NCBI GenBank assembly: GCA_046727435.1
Contig: JBKPCR010000428.1
Coordinates: forward strand, 1-12,611
Origin: CAVPRW01 sp046727435 [NCBI: bacterium]
GTDB taxonomy: Bacteria; Tectomicrobia; Entotheonellia; J063
Length of the DNA stretch: 12,611 nt
Direction of reading: 5' to 3'
Numbering within the stretch: the stretch's first letter is position 1; every line of letters starts with the position of its first letter. The notes beneath the pieces were generated by a model that was not told where the DNA came from, ran no database searches, and saw only the letters and a list, made by a program, of their open reading frames with translations. Shown one piece after another: positions 1 to 7,318 of this stretch. Made by a program: the position numbers and the translations under genes.

Positions 1-718
1 CTGCATCCTCACGGCTGAGGCCCAGTGCCTTCTGCAATGCCGCCGTGTATTGATTGCCTCCCAGCGCGATGTCGCGTTGAAAAGTACTTAAGCCATCCTT
101 CACGATCAGCACCGTCATCATGCTGGCCCCAAGGTGGACGAGGGAGATCGCGTGTCCAGGCATCTCGTCGGGGTAGTTGAGCTCAAAGGCGTTAATCAAG
201 GCCAACATGTCGACGTCGATCACCGCCGGGCTGAGGTTGGCGCCGCGGGCCACTTGGCTTAACTCATCCACGCGGCCCTTCTTGGCGGCGGCCAGCAATA
301 CCTCCATCTGCCCACTTCTGCTCGGGTTCGCATCGGTAGCACTGAGGATCTGAAAGTCAGTGTTGACATCGTACACGTCGAACGGGATATGCTGCTCGGC
401 TTCGTAGGGCATGGCATTGGCCAGTTCTTCCTCGGACATCCGTACGATTTGAACCTTCTTGACAATCACGGAATGGCCGGAAAGCGCCAGCGCCGCGTCT
501 TTGTCGGTGATGTTCTCGAGTGTGATGAGGCGCCGCAACACGCCTTGCACGGCAGGCAGATCGCCGATCACACCATCGACCACCGTGTCAGGGGGGACTG
601 GCAACAACGCCAGGTCGAGGAGTTGGTAGGAGCTGCCAGTGAGGGCGAACCGCACCAGCTTGATCGCATGCGAGCCGATATCGATGCCAATCAGTGGTTT
701 CGTGCGTCGGAACCACAT
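1..718 (-). CDS. pilM: Type IV pilus assembly protein PilM (partial, 3' end beyond the left edge)
   Basis: PilM is a cytoplasmic actin-like (FtsA-fold) ATPase that binds the PilN N-terminus and links the inner-membrane PilNO ring to the type IV pilus motor. Translating the minus strand from ATG 718 gives 239 residues without a stop. Residues 9-22 carry the phosphate-1 loop of the actin fold (I-G-I-D-I-G-S-H-A-I-K), which is the PilM signature. Further on are the SHS2-like stretch with MPYEAEQHIPFDV, which is highly typical of PilM, and a second nucleotide-binding segment (HLGASMMTVLIVKDG). The start is firm: an in-frame TGA lies a few codons upstream with no other start between, and GGAG (complement of 729-732) sits 10 bases before ATG. 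Full-length PilM is about 350 aa, so roughly one third is missing because of the window edge. pilN, pilO, pilP and pilQ usually follow and would lie outside to the left. Confidence 0.93.
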   Translation of the reverse strand, partial: MWFRRTKPLIGIDIGSHAIKLVRFALTGSSYQLLDLALLPVPPDTVVDGVIGDLPAVQGVLRRLITLENITDKDAALALSGHSVIVKKVQIVRMSEEELANAMPYEAEQHIPFDVYDVNTDFQILSATDANPSRSGQMEVLLAAAKKGRVDELSQVARGANLSPAVIDVDMLALINAFELNYPDEMPGHAISLVHLGASMMTVLIVKDGLSTFQRDIALGGNQYTAALQKALGLSREDA

Positions 719-1070
719 AGGCCGGGATCTCCAGGTCTTGCAGTGGTCAAATCAGAGAAGCAGCCCATGCTGCACGCTATGGCCGGCGGGATGTCTGAAC
801 AGGCCACGCCTATATGCGATGTCATGCGCTATTTATATCATCCTCATATACAGCTAATCAGGAACATATCATATGCATCTATTATGTCAACATATTTTTG
901 ATTTTTAATGATAATAATAGATAATTTCTAATGATTTCATGGCGTGGAAAGCCTGTTGACACCTACGGTGCGACAGCAACCGCCGTGGCTCGCCGTGCCT
1001 GAGTGCCTAGCTCAGTAGGGCAGCCGCCGCCTATAGCAAAGCCGGGTTACGCGCCCAATAGGAGAAGCTC
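719..1070. other. Intergenic region between pilM and the M50 protease gene, no gene seen
   Basis: About 350 bases lie between the pilM start and the 3' end of the M50 protease gene. The part from about 826 to 950 is strikingly AT-rich against its GC-rich surroundings and holds the candidate pilM promoter. The rest, about 955-1070, is GC-rich again. It contains a short imperfect hairpin (CTGAG at 999-1003 with CTCAG at 1011-1015) but no T-run, so I do not call a terminator. I find no credible coding frame: open frames on the plus strand here are antisense extensions over pilM and lack family resemblance. Confidence 0.6.
863..890 (-). promoter_or_regulatory. Candidate sigma70-type promoter for pilM
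   Basis: On the minus strand a perfect -35 TTGACA (890-885) is followed after 16 bases by TATGTT (868-863). TGA immediately before the -10 forms an extended -10 element. The site lies in the most AT-rich stretch of the window. Transcription would begin near 856, giving pilM a leader of about 138 bases. This is read by eye; there are no expression data. Confidence 0.55.
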
Positions 1071-2018
1071 TTAGTCGAAGGGAATGGTAAACGGCACGGG
1101 AGGGAAAGTCATGACGAAGATCACCAGGGCAACAGCGGCTACCCATTTCTGGGTGCGCGACAACGGCACCGCCTCGTCGCGCAAGGGAGGGTGCCGGAAA
1201 GCAAAACGCCATCCCTGACGCCAAGCAATGTGAGGTCCTGAAAAACAAAAGATCACAAAGGCCCAGACCCACCACCCTGGCCAGTACCATCCCATGGGGA
1301 GTAGACCCAGAACGCAGAGCAGCGTCACCAGCCGATGCCAGCGACCACAAAGCGAGTAGACGATATGTCCCCCATCCAATTGGCCGGCGGGAAGCAGATT
1401 GAAGGCCGTTACCAGGAATCCAATCCAGCCGGCAAAGGCGATCGGATGCAGGATGACATCGTAGGTCTGGGGTGTCACCCCGAGAAACACCTGCACCAGG
1501 CCGTTGAACAACAGGGACGATCCTAGGCCGATCCCGCTCAACTCGGTGGCGGGTCTGACATCGGAGAGTGTTATCCCTAGAATAATGGCCGGCACTGCCA
1601 CGGCAAACCCGGCGATCGGACCCGCCACCCCGATATCAAAGAGCGCGCCGCGGTTGGGAACAATGTCTTTGATACGGATAAAGGCCCCGAAGGTCCCAAT
1701 CAATGAGGGCGCTGGGATAAAATATGGCAAAGTCACAGGGACGCCATGATACCGTGCCATCCAGTAATGGCCGAACTCATGGGTCCCCAGGATGGCAAGT
1801 AAGGTCAGCGAGAAGGGAAATCCCTGGTAAAACTTCCACGGCTCCTGGAAAAGGTTGACATTATGATGCAACGCACCGTAAAACGTGGTGGTCGCCAGGG
1901 TGGCCAAGAAGAACAGGATGTGCGTCATCGGGAGGCGAGCCCACACGCCTCTTCTGACCGGTTCTTGCCCGTTTGGAAACCAGATCATCGGTTGGGTATT
2001 GCGTATCTCATGTTCCAT
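1071..2018 (-). CDS. Site-2-protease-like M50 family membrane metalloprotease
   Basis: An integral membrane zinc protease of the M50 (S2P) family, expected to cut transmembrane substrates within the bilayer. The product is 315 aa from ATG 2018, with about six or seven hydrophobic segments. The zinc motif HExxH is present as HEFGH at residues 80-84. The third ligand is in NLLPAGQLDGG at 207-217 (the Asp of LDGG). After HEFGH come PYFIPAP and GTFGAFIRIK, typical of the S2P/EGY-like branch close to cyanobacterial and plant chloroplast enzymes; there is no PDZ domain. A GTG at 2045 would add nine residues but has no ribosome site. ATG 2018 has a weak GGGA about 11 bases upstream, so the start is uncertain. 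It is divergent from rlpA and has no operon partner on its own strand here. The substrate cannot be read from the sequence. The family call is secure. Confidence 0.9.
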   Translation of the reverse strand: MEHEIRNTQPMIWFPNGQEPVRRGVWARLPMTHILFFLATLATTTFYGALHHNVNLFQEPWKFYQGFPFSLTLLAILGTHEFGHYWMARYHGVPVTLPYFIPAPSLIGTFGAFIRIKDIVPNRGALFDIGVAGPIAGFAVAVPAIILGITLSDVRPATELSGIGLGSSLLFNGLVQVFLGVTPQTYDVILHPIAFAGWIGFLVTAFNLLPAGQLDGGHIVYSLCGRWHRLVTLLCVLGLLPMGWYWPGWWVWAFVIFCFSGPHIAWRQGWRFAFRHPPLRDEAVPLSRTQKWVAAVALVIFVMTFPPVPFTIPFD

Positions 2019-2149
2019 GGCTGGTGATGTCCCACGCTGAAACACAAAGAGCGATCGTGCAGCCCATCACTGGGAGATCTCTAGCGCCCGCCGGGATACG
2101 CCGGAGCGCGGTTGGCAGCCCAATGAGAGAGAAGCTATAGCGTGTTCCA

Positions 2150-2178
2150 ATGATACAGGACTTCATAGGCCTATGCAA
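2150..2178 (-). promoter_or_regulatory. Candidate promoter for the M50 protease gene
   Basis: On the minus strand TTGCAT (2178-2173), 17 bases, then TATCAT (2155-2150). The -10 matches five of six consensus bases and the -35 only the TTG core. Predicted initiation is near 2143, leaving a leader of about 125 bases. It partly faces the candidate rlpA promoter on the other strand. Confidence 0.35.
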
Positions 2179-2188
2179 TGACCCTGAC

Positions 2189-2197
2189 TGGTATAGT
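2189..2197 (+). promoter_or_regulatory. Candidate extended -10 promoter for rlpA
   Basis: TG-G-TATAGT (2189-2197) is an extended -10 with five of six consensus bases. No good -35 is found 16-18 bases upstream, as is common for extended -10 promoters. Transcription would start near 2204 and run through the palindromic repeat before reaching the GTG at 2264. Confidence 0.35.
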
Positions 2198-2216
2198 ACG
2201 GCGTTTCGCCATTATA

Positions 2217-2262
2217 CCCCCACCCGAATCCTCACCCCTCGAGGGGGAGGGCTGGGTGGGGG
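2217..2262. repeat. GC-rich palindromic repeat, copy 1
   Basis: Outer arms of nine bases (CCCCCACCC at 2217-2225, GGGTGGGGG at 2254-2262) are perfectly complementary. They enclose a perfect 12-base palindrome CCCCTCGAGGGG at 2235-2246. The overall look (CCTCACCCCTC...GAGGGGGAGGG) is that of the short dispersed palindromic elements, often misread as peptides such as SPLEGEG, that litter many bacterial genomes. It ends two bases before the rlpA start codon and would fold in the rlpA leader. A related copy lies near 11615. Confidence 0.7.
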
Positions 2263-2263
2263 A

Positions 2264-2635
2264 GTGCGTCACCGTGCGCTCGGCATCATGGCTCTCTTCG
2301 GGCTGCTCTGCCTCGACATGCTCGGGTGCAGCAAAGAGCCCACCCATACTCTCCAGGGGGTCGCCTCATGGTATGGGTATCCCCATCATGGCCGCCTCAC
2401 GGCCAGTGGTCGACGCTTCAATATGTACGAGTTGACTGCGGCCCATCGCACGTTGCCGCTCGGAACCCGCCTGCGGGTGACCAATCTCATCAATGGTCGT
2501 GCAGTCACCGTAACCATTACCGACCGTGGGCCATTTGTGAAGCGGCGCGTGATCGATCTCTCGTATGCCGCGGCTCGGGAAATCGGTATGATTGGTCCCG
2601 GGACGGCGCCTGTCCAGCTTGAAATCTTGGAGTGA
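2264..2635 (+). CDS. rlpA: RlpA-like septal ring lytic transglycosylase lipoprotein
   Basis: RlpA proteins are outer-membrane lipoproteins with a double-psi beta-barrel; the Pseudomonas enzyme cleaves glycan strands lacking stem peptides. From GTG 2264 the product is 123 aa. Residues 1-22 form a lipoprotein signal: basic RHR, a hydrophobic core, then MLGC with Cys22 as lipidation site. The -3 residue is Met, slightly atypical. Ser at +2 favours outer-membrane sorting. The barrel follows directly (GVASWYG, HGRLTASG, LTAAHRTLPLGT, VTNLINGRAVTV, DRGPF, DLSYAAA). There is no SPOR domain, so this is a short form. The position of catalytic Asp123 in Pseudomonas RlpA is Asn53 here, whereas the His is kept (His61). 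A longer frame opens at ATG 2150, but it would put 46 poor residues ahead of the signal. ATG 2288 is another possible start. It ends 7 bases from convergent trmJ. Confidence 0.9.
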   Translation: MRHRALGIMALFGLLCLDMLGCSKEPTHTLQGVASWYGYPHHGRLTASGRRFNMYELTAAHRTLPLGTRLRVTNLINGRAVTVTITDRGPFVKRRVIDLSYAAAREIGMIGPGTAPVQLEILE

Positions 2636-2642
2636 TCCCGGC

Positions 2643-3404
2643 TCAGTCGATATGGCGATTGATATACCATTCGATCTGGCGAAACACCCCCAAGAAGACT
2701 TTGACATCGCGCGATTTTAGGCCGACGCGGGCGAAGAAGCGGCGAAAATAGCCCATCATCCGATCTGGGTTGGAGCCGTGCAAAAACCCGATGTGGCGCA
2801 ATACCTCCTGCATGCGGGTGTAGAGGCGTTCGACTTCCGCGGTCGTGGCGAGCATTGGAGGGGGGGCCAGAGGTTGGGTCGCAGCGCTAACATAGAGCTC
2901 ATAGCACACCAGCAGTACGGCTTGCGCCAGGTTTAACGAGCCAAAGGTCGGATGCGCCGGAATGGTGATCAGTTCGTGGCATCGCGCCAGTTCATCATTG
3001 CTGAGGCCGCTATCCTCCCGGCCGAAGACCAGAGCGATGGGATTCGACGCCGCCAATTCCAGCAGCAGCGGGGCGATACTCCGTGATGTCTGCTGGGCCT
3101 GACGGGACTTTCCCAGGCGTCGTGTGGTGCCCACCACATAGCCCACCTCGGCGATCGCCTGCGTCAAGGTGTCAACCACCTGGGCCTGTTGCAAGATGTC
3201 CAGGGCATGCATGGCCATCATGCGCGCTTCCATGGCCAGGTGGTCGGCCGGATTCACCAGCACGAGCCGACTGAGCGCCATGTTCTTCATCGCCCGGGCT
3301 ACGGCCCCGATATTCCCAGAATGCTGCGGCTCGACGAGCACCACGCGGATGTTATCGAGGGCAGCGGGCACGCTTTGCTGGAGGAGAGCCTCGTCTGTTG
3401 GCAT
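2643..3404 (-). CDS. trmJ: tRNA (cytidine/uridine-2'-O-)-methyltransferase TrmJ family
   Basis: A SPOUT-superfamily RNA methyltransferase. TrmJ uses S-adenosylmethionine to 2'-O-methylate the base at position 32 of tRNA anticodon loops. From ATG 3404 the protein is 253 aa, close to the 240-260 aa of known TrmJ. Motif 1 is EPQHSGNIGAVARAM (residues 25-39, with the catalytic Arg in the ARAM part). The trefoil-knot cofactor motifs are FGREDSGLSNDEL (127-139) and SLNLAQAV (156-163). A helical C-terminal extension follows, as in TrmJ but not TrmL. ATG 3404 begins two bases after the spoVG stop, which argues for translational coupling and against the upstream GTG at 3437, which lacks a ribosome site. 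Exact nucleotide specificity (C/U against other 2'-O targets) is inferred from family only. Confidence 0.91.
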   Translation of the reverse strand: MPTDEALLQQSVPAALDNIRVVLVEPQHSGNIGAVARAMKNMALSRLVLVNPADHLAMEARMMAMHALDILQQAQVVDTLTQAIAEVGYVVGTTRRLGKSRQAQQTSRSIAPLLLELAASNPIALVFGREDSGLSNDELARCHELITIPAHPTFGSLNLAQAVLLVCYELYVSAATQPLAPPPMLATTAEVERLYTRMQEVLRHIGFLHGSNPDRMMGYFRRFFARVGLKSRDVKVFLGVFRQIEWYINRHID

Positions 3405-3406
3405 GG

Positions 3407-3697
3407 CTATTCTGGGCCCAAATCGTTGGGGGTCCACTGCTTGAAGGCGTCGATCACGGTCGTCCGAATATACTCCCGCGTGGCGGCGTCGACAGGTACG
3501 ACTAAGTCATAATAGCGTCCGTTCCGCCCACGCTGGGTTGGAAAGGCGACAAACAACCCACCGCCAGCTCCTTCCACCACGCGCAATCCTTTGAGGACCA
3601 GACAGGAGTCAATGGTGATGTCGGCATACGCCCGCGTGTGTCCACCGAGGCTGCCGGTATCAAATGGGTAAATGCGCACCTGGCTAATGTTTATCAT
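3407..3697 (-). CDS. spoVG: SpoVG family regulatory protein
   Basis: SpoVG is a small nucleic-acid-binding regulator, first known for septation and sporulation effects in Bacillus but widespread in non-sporulating bacteria. The 96-aa product matches the family from its first residues: VRIYP (7-11), a Y-A-D-I-T-I-D strand (24-30), GLRVVEGAGGGLFVAFPTQ (37-55), and a YYDLVVPVDAATREYI segment (62-77). Length is typical (about 85-100 aa). Possible upstream starts at 3733 (TTG), 3721 and 3709 would overlap the predicted promoter and add residues unlike the family, so ATG 3697 is preferred. No Shine-Dalgarno sequence precedes it, which fits a leaderless message. It heads a two-gene unit with trmJ. 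Its targets in this organism are unknown. Confidence 0.93.
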   Translation of the reverse strand: MINISQVRIYPFDTGSLGGHTRAYADITIDSCLVLKGLRVVEGAGGGLFVAFPTQRGRNGRYYDLVVPVDAATREYIRTTVIDAFKQWTPNDLGPE

Positions 3698-3704
3698 AGG
3701 ATAT

Positions 3705-3733
3705 ACCATACTGTGGTGCATGCGACGCGTCAA
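3705..3733 (-). promoter_or_regulatory. Candidate spoVG promoter giving a leaderless transcript
   Basis: Minus strand: TTGACG (3733-3728), spacer of exactly 17 bases, TATGGT (3710-3705). Initiation seven bases downstream falls on 3698-3697, the first base of the preferred spoVG ATG. The -35 is five of six and the -10 four of six consensus bases. It lies back-to-back with the queC-side promoter. Confidence 0.5.
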
Positions 3734-3750
3734 TTGTTGGGTTCATACGC

Positions 3751-3779
3751 TTGACTTCATTAGGTACATTTGCTAGCGT
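3751..3779 (+). promoter_or_regulatory. Candidate promoter for the queC-like gene
   Basis: TTGACT (3751-3756), spacer of 17 bases, TAGCGT (3774-3779). The -35 has five of six consensus bases and the -10 keeps the critical T1, A2 and T6. Predicted start near 3786 leaves a leader of about 28 bases holding AGGAGG. The two divergent -35 boxes are 17 bases apart, so one regulator or polymerase could affect both genes. Confidence 0.5.
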
Positions 3780-3813
3780 GTTCTACTTCATCTCAACACC
3801 AGGAGGATCGACG

Positions 3814-4524
3814 ATGGCTGATAGGGCTGCCCCCCGGCGCGATGATGCGGTATGCGTACTGACCAGTGGCGGGCTTGATAGTGGCGTCCTGATCGCGGAA
3901 CTAGCCAAGGAATACAGTAGGGTGCATCCGGTGTATGTCCGCTGTGGACTCTTTTGGGAACAGGCGGAACGCTACTGGCTGCGGCGCTTTTTGAAAAAGC
4001 TCCACGCTCTGCATCACCACATCCAACCCCTGAAAATTCTCAGCATGGACCTGCGCGAGATTTACGGCGACCACTGGAGTCTGACTGGCAAGAACGTCCC
4101 ACCTTATCATTCTGATGACTTCGAGGTGTATCTGCCAGGTCGTAATCTCATCCTCCTCGCCAAGACCGCGGTATATTGCGTATTGGGCGGCATTGCCACG
4201 ATCGCCACGGCGCCTCTCAGCGCCAATCCTTTCCCCGATGGCACCCCGCAGTTCTATGGACACATGCAGGATGTGCTTTCCGAAGGTATGGCTGCGCCTC
4301 TGTCGGTCCGCACCCCGTTCCGACAGCTCTCGAAAGAAGAGGTCATCAGGATGGGCAGGGACCTTCCTCTCGAACTGACCTTTTCTTGTATCTGCCCGAA
4401 AGATCGCTTGCATTGTGGTGAGTGTGCTAAATGCGCGGAGCGCATCAAGGCTTTTCACGCCATGGGCATTGCGGATCGGACGACGTACCACCGTCCGCCC
4501 GAAGCCTTACGCCATGCCGGTTAG
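3814..4524 (+). CDS. queC: QueC/ExsB-like 7-cyano-7-deazaguanine (preQ0) synthase
   Basis: QueC converts 7-carboxy-7-deazaguanine to preQ0 using ATP and ammonia, in queuosine tRNA-modification synthesis. The 236-aa product has the ATP-pyrophosphatase P-loop SGGLDS (18-23), the family motif YLPGRN (106-111), and PLSVRTPFRQLSKEEVIRMG (162-181). A C-terminal cysteine cluster (C192, C194, C201, C204, C207, ending CGECAKCAERIKAF) matches the QueC zinc site. The start is decided by AGGAGG (3801-3806) seven bases before ATG 3814; an earlier in-frame TTG at 3751 is the promoter -35. The segment after the P-loop reads VRCGLFWEQAE rather than the D-Y-G-Q-R-H-x-x-E of classical QueC. This may be a divergent subfamily, and no queD, queE or folE is adjacent, so substrate is inferred. 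mrpA begins 60 bases downstream with no clear terminator between. Confidence 0.82.
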   Translation: MADRAAPRRDDAVCVLTSGGLDSGVLIAELAKEYSRVHPVYVRCGLFWEQAERYWLRRFLKKLHALHHHIQPLKILSMDLREIYGDHWSLTGKNVPPYHSDDFEVYLPGRNLILLAKTAVYCVLGGIATIATAPLSANPFPDGTPQFYGHMQDVLSEGMAAPLSVRTPFRQLSKEEVIRMGRDLPLELTFSCICPKDRLHCGECAKCAERIKAFHAMGIADRTTYHRPPEALRHAG

Positions 4525-4584
4525 GGGCTGCCGCACGGGCCTGAGGCAGGGCGGGTAGTTCTGCAGGAGAGGAGACACCAGCGG

Positions 4585-6906
4585 GTGGCCCTGGTCGCGT
4601 TGATTTTCCTCCTCCCATGGCTCGGTGCAGCGCTGCTCCCATACTTGCGTCCCCGCCTTGGACGCTACCTTGGGCGCTGGGCCCTGATCCCACCGGCCGC
4701 GAGTTTTCTCCTCACTCTCACCGTGGTGACCCCAACATCGCACGACCAAGGGGATCGCTATACACTCCCCTGGTTCCCCGCGCTCGGGGTGAACTTTTCC
4801 CTGTGGGTTGATGGGTTAAGCGTCTTCTTCGCTCTGCTCATTGCCGGGATGGGGCTGCTGATCACGTGGTATTCCCACTACTACCTCGATCCCTCAGAGC
4901 GGCAAGGCCGTTTCTACACCTACCTGATGTGCTTCATGGGGGCTATGCTCGGGCTTGTGCTGTCGGCAAACCTGCTTACGCTCTTCGTGTTCTGGGAGTT
5001 GACGAGCATTAGCTCATTCCTGCTGATCGGATTCTGGCAGACGCGCCCGGAGTCGCTTTATGGAGCCCGTCAAGCCCTGCTAGTCACAGTTTTGGGAGGA
5101 TTGGCCCTGCTGGGAGGGCTGATCCTTCTCTATCAGGTCACGGGAACTCTGGAGCTGCCGGAGCTCGCCAAGTCGTCCGGGGTGATTCGTGAGAGCCCGC
5201 TCTACCCTGTAATTGTGGGCCTTGTGTTGGTCGGCGCCGGCGCGAAATCAGCGCAGTTCCCATTACATTTCTGGTTACCCAACGCCATGGCCGCACCGAC
5301 GCCAGTGAGCGCGTATCTGCACTCGGCCACAATGGTGAAGGCGGGGCTCTTCCTGGTGTGCCGCATGCTCCCAGTGCTCGGGGGCACGGAGGTCTGGATG
5401 TACCCGGTGATGGCGATTGGCGTGGTGACCTTTTTCGTCGGGGGGATATTGGCACTATGGCAACATGATCTCAAAGCGCTGCTGGCTTACTCGACGATCA
5501 GCCAGTTGGGCGCCATCATGTTCCTTTATGGCCCGGGGACGGCCGAGAGTGTGCGCGCTGCCACCTTTCATCTCTTCAATCACGCAACGTTCAAGGGCGC
5601 GCTTTTTCTCCTGGTCGGGATCATCGAGCATCAGGCGGGAACCCGGGATCGCCGGGAGTTGACGGGGCTCCTGCCGCGGCTACCGGTGACCGGGACGCTG
5701 GCCGCTATCGCGGCGTTATCGATGGCGGGAGTCCCTCCCTTCAACGGCTTTCTCAGCAAAGAATTGACCTACGACGCCCTGCTCACATCGCCCTTTCCCG
5801 GGGGCTTCGGTTGGCTCCTTCCCAGCCTCGCCGTGGCCGGGAGCGTCCTGACGGTAACCTATTCCCTAGCGATCGTCCATGGCGTTTTTTTCGGGAGAGC
5901 CCCCAAGACCCTGACCGATCATCTCCACGAGCCAGCCATCGGCATGCTCCTGGCTCCAGCCTTATTGGCAGGCCTGTGCGTCCTGCATGGGGCAATTCCG
6001 CGCTGGCTCGACAGTGTTGTCCTGGCGCCAGCAGTGTTCAGCGTCATCAGCCCGCAGCACTTACCCCAAGTCGCATTGTGGCATGGCCTGGACCTCCCCG
6101 CCTTGATGAGCCTGGTCACGCTCCTAGGGGGCGCCGGGCTCTACGTTGTCGGTGGCTCTGCCCTGGGCTTGAGATCATCCAAGCGGCCAGCCTTCAGCTT
6201 CAATACCGTCTACGATCGCGGCATGGTCGCTATCGATAGCCTTGGGGCACTGCTCACCAGGGTCTTTCAGAGCGGCTACCTGAAATTCTCGGTAATGATG
6301 ATGCTCGGGTTTCTCGTGCTCAGCTTTACCTACCCGTTTCTCATGAAGGCCGGAGCGCGATTGGGGGCACTCGACCTGGCGCCAGTTGAACCCTACGAGG
6401 CTGTGCTCTTGGCGCTCCTGATGATTGGAGCGTTCGCGGTTACCTTAGCCTCGCAACCCCTTACAGCCGTATTGACGTTAGGCTTGGTGGGACTGCTGGT
6501 GTCGTTCCTGTTTGTGGTCTTACGAGCCCCTGACCTGGCGTTAACCCAGCTCTTAATCGAAACCGCCAGTCTCATCCTTTTTCTGCTGGTGATACGGTAT
6601 CTGCCGCCGTATAGGCTGGAACGGCTTTCATGGTGGGTGCGTGGCCGCGATGTAGCGGTCTCGCTCATGGTCGGAGGCCTGGTCGTCATTCTATTGCTCA
6701 TCGCCAACAGCGACACGTTCTACCCCTCGATCGCCAGTTACTTTCTTGAGCATAGCCTGCACCTCGGCGGCGGACGTAACGTGGTCAACGTCATCGTGGT
6801 GGACTTCCGCGGCTACGATACTATGGGCGAAATCACCGTCCTGACGATTGCCGCCATCGGTGTGTACACCCTGATCAAGCTCAAACAAGATCGGCGACAA
6901 CGATGA
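4585..6906 (+). CDS. mrpA: Na+/H+ antiporter subunit A (MrpA/MnhA)
   Basis: The largest subunit of the Mrp antiporter, homologous to NuoL of complex I. The 773-aa length is that of group 1 MrpA proteins. A proton-translocating antiporter domain covers about residues 65-440, with Glu138 (in [13 protein letters not shown]), Lys221 and His228 (in [14 protein letters not shown]), Lys252, and Lys297 in [17 protein letters not shown]. The C-terminal part has the NuoL-like tail, then MbhD/MbhE-like (DUF4040-type) domains at about 600-773. These include [13 protein letters not shown] (647-659) and FRGYDTMGE (741-749). Translation starts at GTG 4585, with AGGAGAGGAG (4565-4574) 10 bases upstream. mrpB begins before its stop (4-base overlap). 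It may be transcribed from upstream of queC, since no promoter is obvious in the 60-base gap. Confidence 0.96.
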   Translation: MALVALIFLLPWLGAALLPYLRPRLGRYLGRWALIPPAASFLLTLTVVTPTSHDQGDRYTLPWFPALGVNFSLWVDGLSVFFALLIAGMGLLITWYSHYYLDPSERQGRFYTYLMCFMGAMLGLVLSANLLTLFVFWELTSISSFLLIGFWQTRPESLYGARQALLVTVLGGLALLGGLILLYQVTGTLELPELAKSSGVIRESPLYPVIVGLVLVGAGAKSAQFPLHFWLPNAMAAPTPVSAYLHSATMVKAGLFLVCRMLPVLGGTEVWMYPVMAIGVVTFFVGGILALWQHDLKALLAYSTISQLGAIMFLYGPGTAESVRAATFHLFNHATFKGALFLLVGIIEHQAGTRDRRELTGLLPRLPVTGTLAAIAALSMAGVPPFNGFLSKELTYDALLTSPFPGGFGWLLPSLAVAGSVLTVTYSLAIVHGVFFGRAPKTLTDHLHEPAIGMLLAPALLAGLCVLHGAIPRWLDSVVLAPAVFSVISPQHLPQVALWHGLDLPALMSLVTLLGGAGLYVVGGSALGLRSSKRPAFSFNTVYDRGMVAIDSLGALLTRVFQSGYLKFSVMMMLGFLVLSFTYPFLMKAGARLGALDLAPVEPYEAVLLALLMIGAFAVTLASQPLTAVLTLGLVGLLVSFLFVVLRAPDLALTQLLIETASLILFLLVIRYLPPYRLERLSWWVRGRDVAVSLMVGGLVVILLLIANSDTFYPSIASYFLEHSLHLGGGRNVVNVIVVDFRGYDTMGEITVLTIAAIGVYTLIKLKQDRRQR

Positions 6907-7316
6907 GCTCATTGATTCTTACGACGGTCACGCGTCTTGTGTTCTTTGTGGTGTTGCTCTTCTCCGTTTATCTCCTGTTGCGGGGGCACAACAGCCCAGG
7001 CGGGGGATTTATCGCCGGGGTGATGACCGCCTTGGGGATCCTGCTGCAAGCCATCGCCTCGGACCTGCGCTACGTACGTCGGGTGTTTCGGGTGGAAGCG
7101 CGACTACTCGCAGGTATCGGCCTGTTGACTGCTCTGAGCACTGGGCTGGTGCCGATGCTGTTCGGGTATCCATTTCTCACCAGCACTTTTGGTCATCTGC
7201 ACGCACCTTGGCTCGGCGATGTCGAGCTGGCTTCGGCGTTTTTTTTCGATCTTGGTGTCTATTTTGTCGTAGTGGGCGGGACGTTGCTGATGGTTATGAC
7301 GTTGGCCGAGGCATAA
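6903..7316 (+). CDS. mrpB: Na+/H+ antiporter subunit B (MrpB/MnhB)
   Basis: A 137-aa membrane subunit with four hydrophobic segments. The MnhB signature [16 protein letters not shown] is at residues 26-41. It starts at ATG 6903, overlapping the mrpA stop (ATGA). MrpB belongs to the part of the Mrp complex that completes the cation path together with the MrpA C-terminus. Length and motif are normal. Two bases separate its stop from mrpC. Confidence 0.95.
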   Translation: MSSLILTTVTRLVFFVVLLFSVYLLLRGHNSPGGGFIAGVMTALGILLQAIASDLRYVRRVFRVEARLLAGIGLLTALSTGLVPMLFGYPFLTSTFGHLHAPWLGDVELASAFFFDLGVYFVVVGGTLLMVMTLAEA

Positions 7317-7318
7317 GC

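Noticed and set aside
389-901. Open frame of 170 codons on the plus strand
   Set aside because: It is antisense to pilM, whose minus-strand translation is clearly the conserved protein, and its own product shows no recognisable features.
956-961. TTGACA on the plus strand as a promoter -35
   Set aside because: No acceptable -10 lies 16-18 bases downstream, and no plus-strand gene follows.
1008-1055. tRNA-like sequence: TAGCTCAGTAGGG followed by GGGTTACGCGCCC
   Set aside because: The first resembles a tRNA D-arm and the second a T-arm, but they are about 35 bases apart instead of about 45. There is no room for an anticodon arm, and no acceptor stem pairs the flanks.
4525-4565. Possible terminator between the queC-like gene and mrpA (CTGCC...GGCAG)
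   Set aside because: The stem is only five base pairs with a 12-base loop and no following T-run.
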